Shown here: in pieces, positions 7,840-16,379 of the stretch | Numbering within the stretch: the first letter of the stretch is position 1 | How the letters are laid out: each line of letters begins with the position of its first letter | Assembly (NCBI GenBank): GCA_963750965.1 | Contig: CAVVSK010000011.1 | Span: 310,001-374,000 of the forward strand | Length of the DNA stretch: 64,000 nt | Direction: 5' to 3' | Source of the DNA: CANKHA01 sp963750965 | GTDB lineage: Bacteria > Pseudomonadota > Alphaproteobacteria > Rhizobiales > Xanthobacteraceae | Notes under the pieces: model-generated | The model's input: only the letters and a program-made list of their open reading frames with translations | Databases searched by the model: none | Told to the model about the DNA's origin: nothing | Made by a program: the position numbers and the translations under genes

Positions 7840-9096
7840 ATGAGCGTCGAGGACACGTCGCAATCTTCCATCCTGAGGCATCGGCCGTTCGCTCAGTTCT
7901 TCCTGTCGCGTATTTGCGGCAGTCTGGCCAACCAGATGCAGACTGTCGCCGTCTCCTGGCAGATCTACGAGATGACCGGCAGCGCGTTGGACCTCGGACT
8001 GGTGGGGCTCGCGCAATTTTTTCCGCTTGTCGCTCTGATGCTGGTCGCTGGCCATGTCGCCGACCGCTACGACCGCAAGACTGTGATCTGCATCAGCCAG
8101 GCCGTGGACGGGCTCGCGATGGGACTTCTCGCCCTCGGCACCTGGGGAGGCTGGCTGAACCGCGACGTGATCCTGGCGATCGTGGTGATGTTCGGCGCCG
8201 CGCGGGTGTTCCAGCAGCCAACGCAACAGAGCCTGCTTCCACTGGTTGTTCCGCCAGCCATGCTGTCGCGCGCGATTGCCGTATCTTCCTCCTCCAACCA
8301 GATTGCCACCATCATCGGCCCGGCGATCGGTGGCGTGCTGCTGGCTGTGAGTATCCCGCTGGTCTATGTCCTCTGCGCGGCCCTCTTTTTCACCGCCGCC
8401 ACCCTCTCCATTCTGCTCAAGGTTGAACGCGGCGCGCGAAGCCGCGAGCCAGTGACCTTCCGCACCTTGTTTGCCGGCATCGGCTTCATCTGGCGGCGGC
8501 AGGTGATTTTGGGATCCATCACGCTCGATCTCTTTGCCGTGGTGCTCGGTGGCGCCACCGCCCTGCTCCCGATCTATGCCAAGGATATTTTCCAAACCGG
8601 TCCGGAAGGACTGGGTCTCCTGCGCCTTTCCCCCGCCATCGGCGCGATAATCTTCTCATTTCTGATGGCGCGCTTTCCCATTCGCCAGCATGCGGGGCCG
8701 ATCATGTTTGCGGCGGTTGCGGTGTTTGGCCTTTCCACGATCGTATTCGGCCTATCCACCTCGCTGCCCGTGGCAGTGCTTGCGCTCGCCGCGATGGGCG
8801 CCTCCGACCAGATAAGCGTCGTGATCCGCTCGACGCTCATCCAGCTCGGCACGCCGAATGAGATGCGCGGGCGGGTCAGTGCCGTGAATTTCTTGTTCAT
8901 CGGAACGTCAAATCAACTCGGCGACTTCCGTTCGGGCCTGACCGCCGAATGGTTGGGGGCCGTTCCATCGGTGCTGATCGGCGGCATCGGGACACTGGTC
9001 GTGGTCGGCGCCTGCGTCTTGCTCTTTCCGCAGCTCGCGCGCGTCAACCGGATGGAGGATATTCGCAAGGATGCCGGCCGCGCCGCGGAAACCTGA
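7840..9096 (+). CDS. MFS transporter, EntS-like drug/siderophore exporter family
   Basis: 418 aa inner-membrane protein with about 12 predicted hydrophobic segments. The ATG at 7840 (MSVEDTSQSS) is chosen because the longer frame would begin inside the upstream terminator. The signature between helices 2 and 3 (GHVADRYDRKTVICISQ, variant of the MFS motif A) and the N-terminal FAQFFLSRICGSLANQMQTVAVSWQIYEMTGSALDLGLVG are characteristic of the MFS_3/EntS-type exporters. The substrate is unknown. No adjacent biosynthetic genes suggest a siderophore. Convergent with the following Bug gene. Confidence 0.85.
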   Translation: MSVEDTSQSSILRHRPFAQFFLSRICGSLANQMQTVAVSWQIYEMTGSALDLGLVGLAQFFPLVALMLVAGHVADRYDRKTVICISQAVDGLAMGLLALGTWGGWLNRDVILAIVVMFGAARVFQQPTQQSLLPLVVPPAMLSRAIAVSSSSNQIATIIGPAIGGVLLAVSIPLVYVLCAALFFTAATLSILLKVERGARSREPVTFRTLFAGIGFIWRRQVILGSITLDLFAVVLGGATALLPIYAKDIFQTGPEGLGLLRLSPAIGAIIFSFLMARFPIRQHAGPIMFAAVAVFGLSTIVFGLSTSLPVAVLALAAMGASDQISVVIRSTLIQLGTPNEMRGRVSAVNFLFIGTSNQLGDFRSGLTAEWLGAVPSVLIGGIGTLVVVGACVLLFPQLARVNRMEDIRKDAGRAAET

Positions 9097-9150
9097 CGTC
9101 GTTGTTCAATGGGCCCGCGCCGGAAATACCCGGAGCTGGACGCAAGAAGG

Positions 9151-10188
9151 TCACCGCTTCAGCAGCGCCTTGGCTTTATCGATCGCGGCTGGTTCGAGCT
9201 TGAACACTGACTGAATCTGTTGTTCGAGCGCTTCACCGCTGATCGGCTCGATCGGCAAATTCATCTTGGCCGCCTCCGCCTTCAACTCAGGATCCTTTGC
9301 CATCTCGATGAAAGCCTTCCGTACGACCGCAACACGATCCTCCGGCACGCCGGGAGTCATCGCCAGCGAATAGCCAATCGAACCGGACATCAGGAAGAGC
9401 GACCAGACCTGACGCTGCTCATCCGTCTTGGACAACTCCATGATGGTCGGCACGTCGGGCAGTTCCGGATGGCGCTTCGTGCCGTACTGGACGATCAGAT
9501 TGATCTTCTTGTCGCGCAGCCAATCGGCATTGTTTCTGCGGAGGAACTCCCAGTTTTGCATCGCCATGTCGATCTCGCCGCGCTCCAGCGCCAGCGTTGT
9601 TTCGGCGGTGCCCGAATAGCCACCGAGGATTTTCAGCTTTGTTCCCAGCAATTGATTGACCGCCGTCGGCACAACGATCGAATCGGATGTCGGGCCCCCG
9701 CCGCCAACGACAACCTCGCGTTTCAGCAGATCGTCGAAGGACTTGACGCCACTCGATGCGAAGGTGTGATGCACATTGAGGCCGCCGGATGACGTGCGGC
9801 CAATCCAACTAAACTTCCGCACGTCGTATTCTACGTTCGGCGCATTGGTGACTTGCGCCAATGTCGTATTGGCATGAAGTGCGCCGATCACCGTCCCATC
9901 TTTGGGGGCAACGTTGGCAAGATGGTTGGCGGCAAGAAGCCCGCCGGCACCCGGCATATTCTGCACGATAATCGTCGGTGAGCCGGGAATATATTTGCCG
10001 AGATGGCGGCCGGCTATGCGGGCATAGTTGTCATAATCGCCGCCGGTTCCCAGGGCGACGATGATCCTGATTGTCTTACCTTCATAAAACTTGTCGCCGG
10101 ATTGCGCGAACGCAGCCGAGGTCGCTAAGGTAGTGGCCCAAACGGTGGCCCACAAAGTGACACAGGCAGCTTTGACATTACGGCTCAT
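9151..10188 (-). CDS. Bug/TctC-family periplasmic solute-binding protein (tripartite tricarboxylate transporter type)
   Basis: 345 aa. Start at 10188 is supported by a GGGAGG site and a classical signal peptide (MSRNVKAACVTLWATVWATT ... AFAQ). The Bug fold is shown by FYEGKTIRIIVALGTGGDYD (ligand-binding loop), GRHLGKYIPGSPTIIVQNMPGAGG, and the second-domain LGTKLKILGGYSGTAETTLALERGEIDM. Family members bind carboxylates, amides or aromatic acids for a TctA/TctB permease. No permease gene is nearby, so it is an orphan binding protein. It is divergent from two deacetylase-fold hydrolases, which may act on its ligand. Confidence 0.93.
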   Translation of the reverse strand: MSRNVKAACVTLWATVWATTLATSAAFAQSGDKFYEGKTIRIIVALGTGGDYDNYARIAGRHLGKYIPGSPTIIVQNMPGAGGLLAANHLANVAPKDGTVIGALHANTTLAQVTNAPNVEYDVRKFSWIGRTSSGGLNVHHTFASSGVKSFDDLLKREVVVGGGGPTSDSIVVPTAVNQLLGTKLKILGGYSGTAETTLALERGEIDMAMQNWEFLRRNNADWLRDKKINLIVQYGTKRHPELPDVPTIMELSKTDEQRQVWSLFLMSGSIGYSLAMTPGVPEDRVAVVRKAFIEMAKDPELKAEAAKMNLPIEPISGEALEQQIQSVFKLEPAAIDKAKALLKR

Positions 10189-10265
10189 CTTACGCCTCCC
10201 TTGCGAACCTGACGGCTTCTTCCGACGTTTTGGATGTTTTCCATTTTCTCGAAGACATGCTATTT

Positions 10266-10292
10266 TATCGATGATATGACGGTTTGTCGATA
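10266..10292. promoter_or_regulatory. Inverted repeat in divergent promoter region
   Basis: TATCGA and TCGATA half-sites separated by 15 bp lie between the divergent Bug gene (start 10188) and the hydrolase gene (start 10400). This could be an operator for the GntR regulator at 13143, but there is only one copy and no footprint-like repetition, so the call is tentative. Confidence 0.25.
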
Positions 10293-10399
10293 GCTGCTCG
10301 AGCGGCAATCCCGCGTGCCGCGGGTTCTGCACTCAAGGCAGCCGTGGCTGCGGGTATTGCGCCCCAAGCGCGTTCGTAGGTCAACGATAGGAAGTGAGA

Positions 10400-11242
10400 A
10401 TGGCGACCGAAGTACAATTACCACTGAGTGGATGGCCGCAGGGGATTCGGCTCCCCTTCGTGCTCACCTTCGAGCACAATTCCGGTGAAGCCGCGCCGAT
10501 GCGGCCCGGCGATCGTCCTAACGCCAACTATTTCGGGCAGATGGAATATGGCGGGCGGCGTGGCGTCTGGAATATTCTGGAAATGCTCGACGGCCTTGGC
10601 CTCAAGGCAACGTTTTTCGTCAGCGGCGCGACGGCGGAGAAATTTCCCGATACCGTGCGGGCCGCGCATACCGCTGGCCACGAGATTGCGGCGATGGGCC
10701 ACAGTTTCGAAAAGGTCCGCACGGTCAGCCGGGAGCGCGAACAGGCCATCGTGCGCCGCAGCGTCAAGTCCATCAAAGATGTCTGCGGCGCGGAGATCAA
10801 AGGGTGGCGATGCCCGGATTACCGCATCAGCCCACAGACCTTCGATGTCCTCTCGGACGAAGGATTCGTCTGGGACAGCAGCATGCTCAATGACGACCTG
10901 CCCTATCGGTTGGATTGCGAAAGCGGCAAGTCGCTGATCGAAATTCCGTTTACCACCACCACATCGGAAAAGTCGCATGTCGCGTTTCCTTATCCGATGC
11001 GCGGTGGGCCGAGCGGCGTTGCTTCCGTCTGGAACAATGAATTCGACATCCTTTACCGGGAAAGCAACACGGCGCCACGCTTCCTGATCCTCAGTTTGCA
11101 GACCTGGGCGGCGGGACGGCCGACGCCTCTGCGTACGCTGAAGACCTTCCTGAAACGCGTGATCACGCACAACGACGTGCAGTTCACGCAGTGCAGCGAT
11201 ATCGCCGGATGGTGCACCGGTTTGACCAGCAAGAAACACTGA
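10400..11242 (+). CDS. Polysaccharide-deacetylase-fold protein with altered metal site
   Basis: 280 aa, no signal peptide. The ATG at 10400 sits behind AGGAAG; a GTG two codons upstream is less likely. Same fold as the neighbours at 3666 and 11252 (MEYGGRRGVWNILEML, TAGHEIAAMGHSFEK, GWRCPDYRISPQTFDVL, WDSSMLNDDLPY). Two expected metal or catalytic positions differ: motif 1 reads LTFEHNSG (Glu25, no Asp) and motif 2 has His101 but Glu104 where the second His should be. It may use a different metal geometry, a different substrate, or be a non-catalytic partner of the next gene. The next gene starts 9 bp downstream, so the two are cotranscribed. Confidence 0.82.
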   Translation: MATEVQLPLSGWPQGIRLPFVLTFEHNSGEAAPMRPGDRPNANYFGQMEYGGRRGVWNILEMLDGLGLKATFFVSGATAEKFPDTVRAAHTAGHEIAAMGHSFEKVRTVSREREQAIVRRSVKSIKDVCGAEIKGWRCPDYRISPQTFDVLSDEGFVWDSSMLNDDLPYRLDCESGKSLIEIPFTTTTSEKSHVAFPYPMRGGPSGVASVWNNEFDILYRESNTAPRFLILSLQTWAAGRPTPLRTLKTFLKRVITHNDVQFTQCSDIAGWCTGLTSKKH

Positions 11243-11251
11243 GAGGGCGCG

Positions 11252-12136
11252 ATGGGTAACTGGAAAGAAGTGGCGCTAAAGAAGGCCGGCAAGTGGCCGC
11301 CGGGCGTCAGACTGCCGATCATCATCAGCGTGCATCACCAGTCCGAGGAGGCCTGCGTGATGCTGCCGGACGGCGCGGCCGACCCGCGCGACTATTATGA
11401 GCGGCAGTATGGCGGCCGCCGCGGCGCCTGGCGCCTGCTGGAGATCATGAACAAGCACGGCGTGCTCGGTACCTGGATCATCTGCGGCGCTACCTGCGAG
11501 AAATATCCAGAAGTCTCACGCGAGGTCATCAAGCAGGGACACTCGATCGCCGGGCATGGCTATGCGCATGAATCACCGAGCGACCTTCATCCGGACAAGG
11601 AGCTCGAAATCATCGCTAAGACGGTGCGTGTCTTCGAAGACAAGATGGGTCATCACTTGCGCGGCTGGCGCACCTGCGCCGCCAGCCACAGCACCATCGA
11701 CCTGCTGCTCAAGAATTTTGACTTCCAATGGGATGCCAGCGTCTGGAATGACGACCTGCCTTACATCATCGAAGGCTATGGCAGACACTTCATGGAAGTT
11801 CCGTTCTCGGTCTATAGCGATGCAGCCTATTCGAAGAGCGCCGGAAATATCGAGCAGATCAATCGGTTCAACACTTGGGACATGAATACCCCCGATTGCG
11901 TCGCGCAGATCATGAAGGATCAGTTCGACGCACTCTACGAGCGGGGAGCAGAGCAAGCGGTGATGATGCCGCTGACGGTGCACGATTTCATCACCGGGCG
12001 GCCGTCCCGTGCCAAGTTATTCGATGATTTCCTTGGCTATGCCAAGCAGCACGAAGGCGTCGTCTTCACCACGCATGACGAAGTCCGGAAATGGTGGCTA
12101 GGCAATTACGAAGCTGAAAAGCTGCTGACGGCCTAA
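11252..12136 (+). CDS. Polysaccharide-deacetylase-fold (NodB/PuuE-like) hydrolase
   Basis: 294 aa, cytosolic. It begins 9 bp after the previous gene. Motif 2 is intact (GHGYAHE, His102 and His106), while motif 1 is replaced by ISVHHQSEE, as in PuuE-type amidohydrolases of this fold. Other family landmarks are QYGGRRGAWRLLEIM, LRGWRTCAASHSTIDLL, WDASVWNDDLPYII and LTVHDFITGRPSRAKLF. It pairs with the altered paralogue just upstream, suggesting a two-subunit or two-step enzyme acting on an amide or cyclic imide; that substrate class is inference from the subfamily, not shown by the sequence. Confidence 0.85.
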   Translation: MGNWKEVALKKAGKWPPGVRLPIIISVHHQSEEACVMLPDGAADPRDYYERQYGGRRGAWRLLEIMNKHGVLGTWIICGATCEKYPEVSREVIKQGHSIAGHGYAHESPSDLHPDKELEIIAKTVRVFEDKMGHHLRGWRTCAASHSTIDLLLKNFDFQWDASVWNDDLPYIIEGYGRHFMEVPFSVYSDAAYSKSAGNIEQINRFNTWDMNTPDCVAQIMKDQFDALYERGAEQAVMMPLTVHDFITGRPSRAKLFDDFLGYAKQHEGVVFTTHDEVRKWWLGNYEAEKLLTA

Positions 12137-12231
12137 CCGCCGAAACAAGTGCCGGAGGTTATTTCCGACCGCCTGCGCATTTGCTAGAGCACGAGATTGC
12201 GCATCACCTCTTAAGGAGTGACGGAGTTACC

Positions 12232-13104
12232 ATGACAGAGCACCCCAGAATCACTCAAGAAATGATCAATCTCTATGACGAGTTCACGCATGTAACGAAC
12301 GATCGGGCGGACTTCATGCGGCGCCTGACGGAACTCGTCGGCACCAGCAAGGCGGCGCAAGCCATCGCTGCGATGATTTCGGCCAACATGTCGGCAGCCG
12401 GAATCGTTCCCGAGAATGATTCCCGGATCAAGTCGGAGTTCGTCACCTACGGTGACCAAATGACCGGTTATCTCGCCTGGCCGGCTTCCGCGGCCGGCCG
12501 CTTGCCCGCAGTTCTGGTCGTGCATGAGAATCGCGGCCTCGTCCCCCATATTCGCGACGTGGTGCGCCGCGTCGCGCTCGAAGGCTTTCTCGCATTTGGC
12601 CCCGACTTTCTGTCACCGCTCGGCGGCACGCCCGACGACGAGGACAAAGGTCGCGATATGATCGGGAAGCTTGAAGCGCCGAAAGTCACCGAGCAGGCGG
12701 TGGCGGCGGTGCGCTGGCTGAAGGCGCATGAAAAAAGCACGGGCAAAGTCGGCGCCATCGGCTTTTGCTGGGGCGGCGGTGTCGTCAACCGGTTGGCGGT
12801 GGCAGCGGGCTCAGACCTTACTGTCGCGATACCCTATTATGGCGCGCAGCCTCCGGCAGCGGATGTTCCGAAAATCCGTGCCGAATTATTGCTGCACTAT
12901 GCCGGAAATGACGAGCGCATCAACGCCGGGATCCCGGCTTACAAGGACGCTCTCGCGGCGGCCGGCGTAAAGCATGAGATCCACATGTATGAAGGCGCCC
13001 AGCACGCCTTCAACAACGACACCACTGAGGCGCGTTACAACAAGGCCGCAGCAGATTTGGCCTGGTCGCGCACCATCGCAACACTCAAACGCGCGCTCAC
13101 TTGA
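12232..13104 (+). CDS. Dienelactone hydrolase family protein
   Basis: 290 aa alpha/beta hydrolase. Start at 12232 has an AAGGAG/GGAG-rich leader. The core domain carries the carboxymethylenebutenolidase triad: Cys179 in GFCWGGG, Asp227 in AGNDERI and His258 in GAQHAF. The first about 65 residues (MTEHPRITQEMINLYDEFTH...) are an extra helical segment seen in a subgroup of larger dienelactone hydrolases. The enzyme opens lactones at the end of aromatic-ring breakdown or hydrolyses similar esters. It lies in the same direction as the two deacetylase-fold genes and the GntR regulator, and is likely part of that catabolic set. Confidence 0.88.
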   Translation: MTEHPRITQEMINLYDEFTHVTNDRADFMRRLTELVGTSKAAQAIAAMISANMSAAGIVPENDSRIKSEFVTYGDQMTGYLAWPASAAGRLPAVLVVHENRGLVPHIRDVVRRVALEGFLAFGPDFLSPLGGTPDDEDKGRDMIGKLEAPKVTEQAVAAVRWLKAHEKSTGKVGAIGFCWGGGVVNRLAVAAGSDLTVAIPYYGAQPPAADVPKIRAELLLHYAGNDERINAGIPAYKDALAAAGVKHEIHMYEGAQHAFNNDTTEARYNKAAADLAWSRTIATLKRALT

Positions 13105-13142
13105 GTTAGATTATCAAATCCGCTTAGCGGGCCAGGATACTC

Positions 13143-13868
13143 ATGCGACGACCGGTTGTGCAAACGCGCGGGACCCTTGGTTCGAACAAGGTAAGCGCCC
13201 TCGATGAGGGCGTTTCAACGACATTAACGGCCCGGGTGCTCGGGTTAATGCGAAGCGACATACTTGAGCTTCGATTGGTGCCCGGGTCGAAGCTGGTGCT
13301 TGAGGAGCTTCGAGATAAGTATGACGCGGGCGCGAGTCCTCTTCGCGAATCGTTGTCACGGCTAGAGGTTGAGGGTCTGGTCATAGGCGAAGATCGGCGG
13401 GGTTTCCGCGTTGCGCCGCTGACGGAGGATGATTTCGTTGATCTTACTATGCTGCGTAAGGAGATCGAGGTCTTGGCGGTAACCCGCTCGGTCGAGCGCG
13501 GGAGCGATATGTGGGAAGCAGACCTGGTCCGTTCTTTCCATCACATGTCACTGGCGACTTCCGCATCGCGCAGCATGTTGCCGGAATGGTCCGGGCGGCA
13601 TCAGGCGTTCCATGAGGCGCTGGTTTCGGCATGTGGCTCGCCGCGGCTGCTGCATTTGAGGCGCCAGCTTTTCGATCAGTTCACGCGATATCAGCGGATT
13701 GCTCCACGCCATGTCTGGCGCAGTGCTGTCCATGATACCGAGCACAAGAAAATGTTCGATGCGGCTTTATCCCGCGATGCCAAGAAATGCGAGACGTTGA
13801 TACGTGCGCATATCAAGGTGCTCGATGTGATTGTAGACGCTATCAGGACCTTTAACGCCAAGTCGTGA
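13143..13868 (+). CDS. GntR-family transcriptional regulator, FCD (FadR) type
   Basis: 241 aa. N-terminal winged helix-turn-helix (about residues 28-95: TARVLGLMRSDILELRLVPG...SPLRESLSRLEVEGLVIGEDRRGFRVAPL), C-terminal helical FCD ligand domain (about 100-235) with the metal/ligand histidines expected in ...RHQAFHEALVSAC and HDTEHKKMFDAAL...AHI. Ligands of this class are usually small carboxylates. It starts 38 bp after the dienelactone hydrolase and probably controls the 9.1-13.1 kb block. A start at 13143 (ATG) has only a weak ribosome site. Confidence 0.9.
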   Translation: MRRPVVQTRGTLGSNKVSALDEGVSTTLTARVLGLMRSDILELRLVPGSKLVLEELRDKYDAGASPLRESLSRLEVEGLVIGEDRRGFRVAPLTEDDFVDLTMLRKEIEVLAVTRSVERGSDMWEADLVRSFHHMSLATSASRSMLPEWSGRHQAFHEALVSACGSPRLLHLRRQLFDQFTRYQRIAPRHVWRSAVHDTEHKKMFDAALSRDAKKCETLIRAHIKVLDVIVDAIRTFNAKS

Positions 13869-13928
13869 TCGCGCAAAGAGGCCGCGTGAACAGCGCTTGC
13901 CGCTGATCATTCTCCGTTGTGCCGACTG

Positions 13929-14723
13929 CTAGGGCACTTTTCGCCGCATCTGCCGGCGGTCCACCGCATCCAGCAGGAACCGGCGCGGGACAAGCCGCGA
14001 CAATACGGTGATGAGCCGGTTACCGGAACCGGGGACCACCACGCGATGGCCTTGCATGAAACCGCGATAGCCTTGCCGCGCGACCTCCTCTGCTGAAAGC
14101 GTCAGAGGTACCGGACCGCGGGCTTCTGGCACTCCGGCGCGCGCCTGGAATTCGGTCGGCACCGGACCTGGGCAGAGCGCGGTGACACGGATGCCGCGCG
14201 GCTTGAGTTCCTGGTGCAGAGCTTCGGTGAAGGACAGCACGTAGGCTTTGCTGGCGTAATAGACCGCCGAGCGGGGACCCGGCATGAAGCCCGCGACGGA
14301 CGCCACATTGAGAATGCCGCCCTGGTGCCGTTCCAGGCTGGCGATAAATCGCAGCGAGAGATCGGTCAGTGCGGAAACATTCACGTCGATCATGTCGCGC
14401 TGCTCGGAGATGTCGAGGTCGGCGGCCAAACCGACGAGACCGAAACCCGCGTTATTGACTACGACGCTTGGCTCCAGGCCGCGCTGGGTCAATTCCGAGG
14501 CGATGCACGGGCCGGCTCCGGCGTTTTGCAAGTCGATGGCCAGGACCACTGGTCGCGGACGCCCGGAGGCGGCAATGGCGTCCGCCAATGTGTTCAGCCG
14601 CTGTTCGCGCCGGGCGACCAGCACCAACTCATGTCCATGGCCGGCAAATTCATGCGCCAGCGCCGTACCGATTCCCGCTGAGGCTCCGGTGAGCAGGGTG
14701 ATTGGACGCATAGAGGGCTTCAC
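13929..14723 (-). CDS. Short-chain dehydrogenase/reductase (SDR)
   Basis: 264 aa classical SDR using NAD(P)H. Cofactor motif TGASAGIG (residues 13-20), NNAG at about 90, catalytic Ser in ASVAGF and the YxxxK in YYASKAYVLSF are all present. The substrate is unknown. The likely start is the GTG at 14723 that overlaps the stop of the MFS gene (GTGA), pointing to translational coupling; an ATG four codons later is an alternative. A C-terminal extension after residue 210 (RQGYRGFMQGHRVVVPGSGN...) resembles the DltE/YqjQ-like SDR group. Confidence 0.9.
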   Translation of the reverse strand: MKPSMRPITLLTGASAGIGTALAHEFAGHGHELVLVARREQRLNTLADAIAASGRPRPVVLAIDLQNAGAGPCIASELTQRGLEPSVVVNNAGFGLVGLAADLDISEQRDMIDVNVSALTDLSLRFIASLERHQGGILNVASVAGFMPGPRSAVYYASKAYVLSFTEALHQELKPRGIRVTALCPGPVPTEFQARAGVPEARGPVPLTLSAEEVARQGYRGFMQGHRVVVPGSGNRLITVLSRLVPRRFLLDAVDRRQMRRKVP

Positions 14724-15958
14724 GCTTGGTGCGCTGGCGGGCGCGGTTTTGGAATGGCGAGGACGGTGATGACGGATATCAGAGAAACCGCCGCGACCAC
14801 CAGGAAGACGCCGCGCGGATTATTGTTGTCCATCAGCCAGCCGAAGACCAGCGGCGAAACGATGCCGCCGATATTAAAGCCGGTGGTGACAAAGCCGAAA
14901 ACCTTGCCGAACGATCCTGCCGGTGTGTTGTCGCGAACGATCAGGTCGCGCGAGGGCATGATAACGCCGGTCAGGAAACCGGCGGCCGACATCATGACGA
15001 TCAGCAGCACGCTGCCCAGATCGACCATTCCAATGACGAAGGTAACCAGCGCGGCTGCGCACACGCCAAGTGCGGCGACCAGGGCATGCCGCTTGGTGAG
15101 CCCCGATACCCAGCCTCCGCTCAGCACGCCAATGGCGGTGAGCAGCAGGTAAGCCGACAAGGCGGTATTGGCCACTGTGAGCGGGGTGTCGAACAGTGCG
15201 CCCAATGCAACCACGGAATAATTCTGCAAGCCGGCATTGGCGACGGCGAGCAGTATGAAGAACAGCAAGCTCTGCAGGATCGGCCAAGACAAGAGCAGGC
15301 GCCAGCCAGAGTTTCCGGCCCCCGCGGCAGCAACGGCTGCCTTCGCCGTCGGCGTTCGGCGCGCATCGAGGTCGCCCGACAATGCTAGGACGGCAGCGAC
15401 AACGAAACCGAATGCGGCCGCGCCGAGGAAGGCGCCGCGCCAACCGGCATATGTATGCAGCAACAGCAGGCTGGCGGGCGCAGCCGCGCCGCCCAGCATG
15501 CCGGCAAAGGTATGGATCGAGAAGGCGTGACCCATGCGCTCAGACGATACGCCTTGCGACAGGAGAGTGTAGTCGGCCGGGTGATAAACCGTGTTGGCCA
15601 ATCCAGCGACGCCGAACATGGCGACGAAGATCCAGAATGAATCCACTATGGCCGCGACCGCGATTGCGGCAGCACCGAGCGCCAAACCGGCAACGAGCAA
15701 CGGCTTTGCACCAATGCGATCAACGAGGAATCCCGCCGGCGTCTGCAACAGTGCCGTGACAACGTTGAAGGCAACGAAGGCGAAGCCGAGCTCGGTATAA
15801 CTCACGCCATAGTCCGCCCGGATGAAGACGAACAGAGGCGCCAACAGAATGATGTAGTAGTGGCTGACGAAATGCGCGGCACTGACGAGCGCTATCTGCC
15901 AGCTTTCCCGGCGGCGGTCGCCTGTGGGCGAAAGGGTAGCCGCGGAAGTGGTGGTCAA
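14720..15958 (-). CDS. MFS transporter
   Basis: About 412 aa with 12 predicted membrane segments, starting SWQIALVSAAHFVSHYYIILL and carrying the loop motif GFLVDRIGAKPLLVAG between helices 2 and 3. No ATG or convincing GTG lies close to the first helix. The TTG at 15958, behind a CAGGA sequence, is my best start; the open frame continues to 16240 but that extension is not MFS-like. The HFVSHYYIILLAPLFVF pattern matches fosmidomycin-resistance/oxalate-formate-type carriers, but the substrate is not known. It overlaps the SDR gene by 4 bp, so the pair forms an operon. Confidence 0.82.
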   Translation of the reverse strand: MTTTSAATLSPTGDRRRESWQIALVSAAHFVSHYYIILLAPLFVFIRADYGVSYTELGFAFVAFNVVTALLQTPAGFLVDRIGAKPLLVAGLALGAAAIAVAAIVDSFWIFVAMFGVAGLANTVYHPADYTLLSQGVSSERMGHAFSIHTFAGMLGGAAAPASLLLLHTYAGWRGAFLGAAAFGFVVAAVLALSGDLDARRTPTAKAAVAAAGAGNSGWRLLLSWPILQSLLFFILLAVANAGLQNYSVVALGALFDTPLTVANTALSAYLLLTAIGVLSGGWVSGLTKRHALVAALGVCAAALVTFVIGMVDLGSVLLIVMMSAAGFLTGVIMPSRDLIVRDNTPAGSFGKVFGFVTTGFNIGGIVSPLVFGWLMDNNNPRGVFLVVAAVSLISVITVLAIPKPRPPAHQA

Positions 15959-16175
15959 ATCAGGGTCCTGTGGCTCGGCGGGATTGGGACGATATGGGCA
16001 ATCTCTTATCGCCCACCAACCCCAAAAATCAAAAATGGGACGCTGCTGGCCCCCCTGCTTGGCATTAAACGCCGAATATCGCGGGATTCTACCGCAGATT
16101 GTACCTTTGAAATATACACGGGAACAACCCCCGCCGCCGAGCGTTTTCCGGCTCGGAACCAGTGGAGTGGCGTAA

Positions 16176-16277
16176 ATGTGGATCTCCCTTTTCGGCATCA
16201 CTACTGCGGCGGCGATCGGTCTTAGCGTCGCGGCGATCATGCTGCAGGAGGTGAGCGGACGAAAATCGCTCCCCTAG
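16176..16277 (+). CDS. Small single-pass membrane protein, 33 aa
   Basis: A 34-codon ORF with ATG at 16176 behind a GGAG site. It encodes MWISLFGITTAAAIGLSVAA followed by IMLQEVSGRKSLP: one hydrophobic helix (residues 3-23) and a short basic cytoplasmic tail. An intrinsic terminator starts about 20 bp after the stop, which makes a self-contained transcription unit and raises the chance that it is real. No homologue is recognised from memory. Confidence 0.45.
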   Translation: MWISLFGITTAAAIGLSVAAIMLQEVSGRKSLP

Positions 16278-16298
16278 GCTTTAGGCAAGGCAAGCGTG

Positions 16299-16328
16299 AA
16301 AGGGGCGGTCGTCAGGCCGCCCCTTTTG
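16299..16328 (+). terminator. Intrinsic terminator
   Basis: AAAGGGGCGG / CCGCCCCTTTT stem with an 8-nt loop and a T-run (CCCCTTTTGTT). It separates the 33-codon ORF from the LplT-like gene. Confidence 0.82.
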
Positions 16329-16379
16329 TTATCCGGATCATCCCTTGTTCAGCCCTGCAATCGGACCTATTGGCAGGGG

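Noticed and set aside
16037..16240. N-terminal extension of the minus-strand MFS gene to 16240
   Set aside because: The extra residues are Cys/Gly/Arg-rich and not membrane-like, and they overlap the divergent small ORF.
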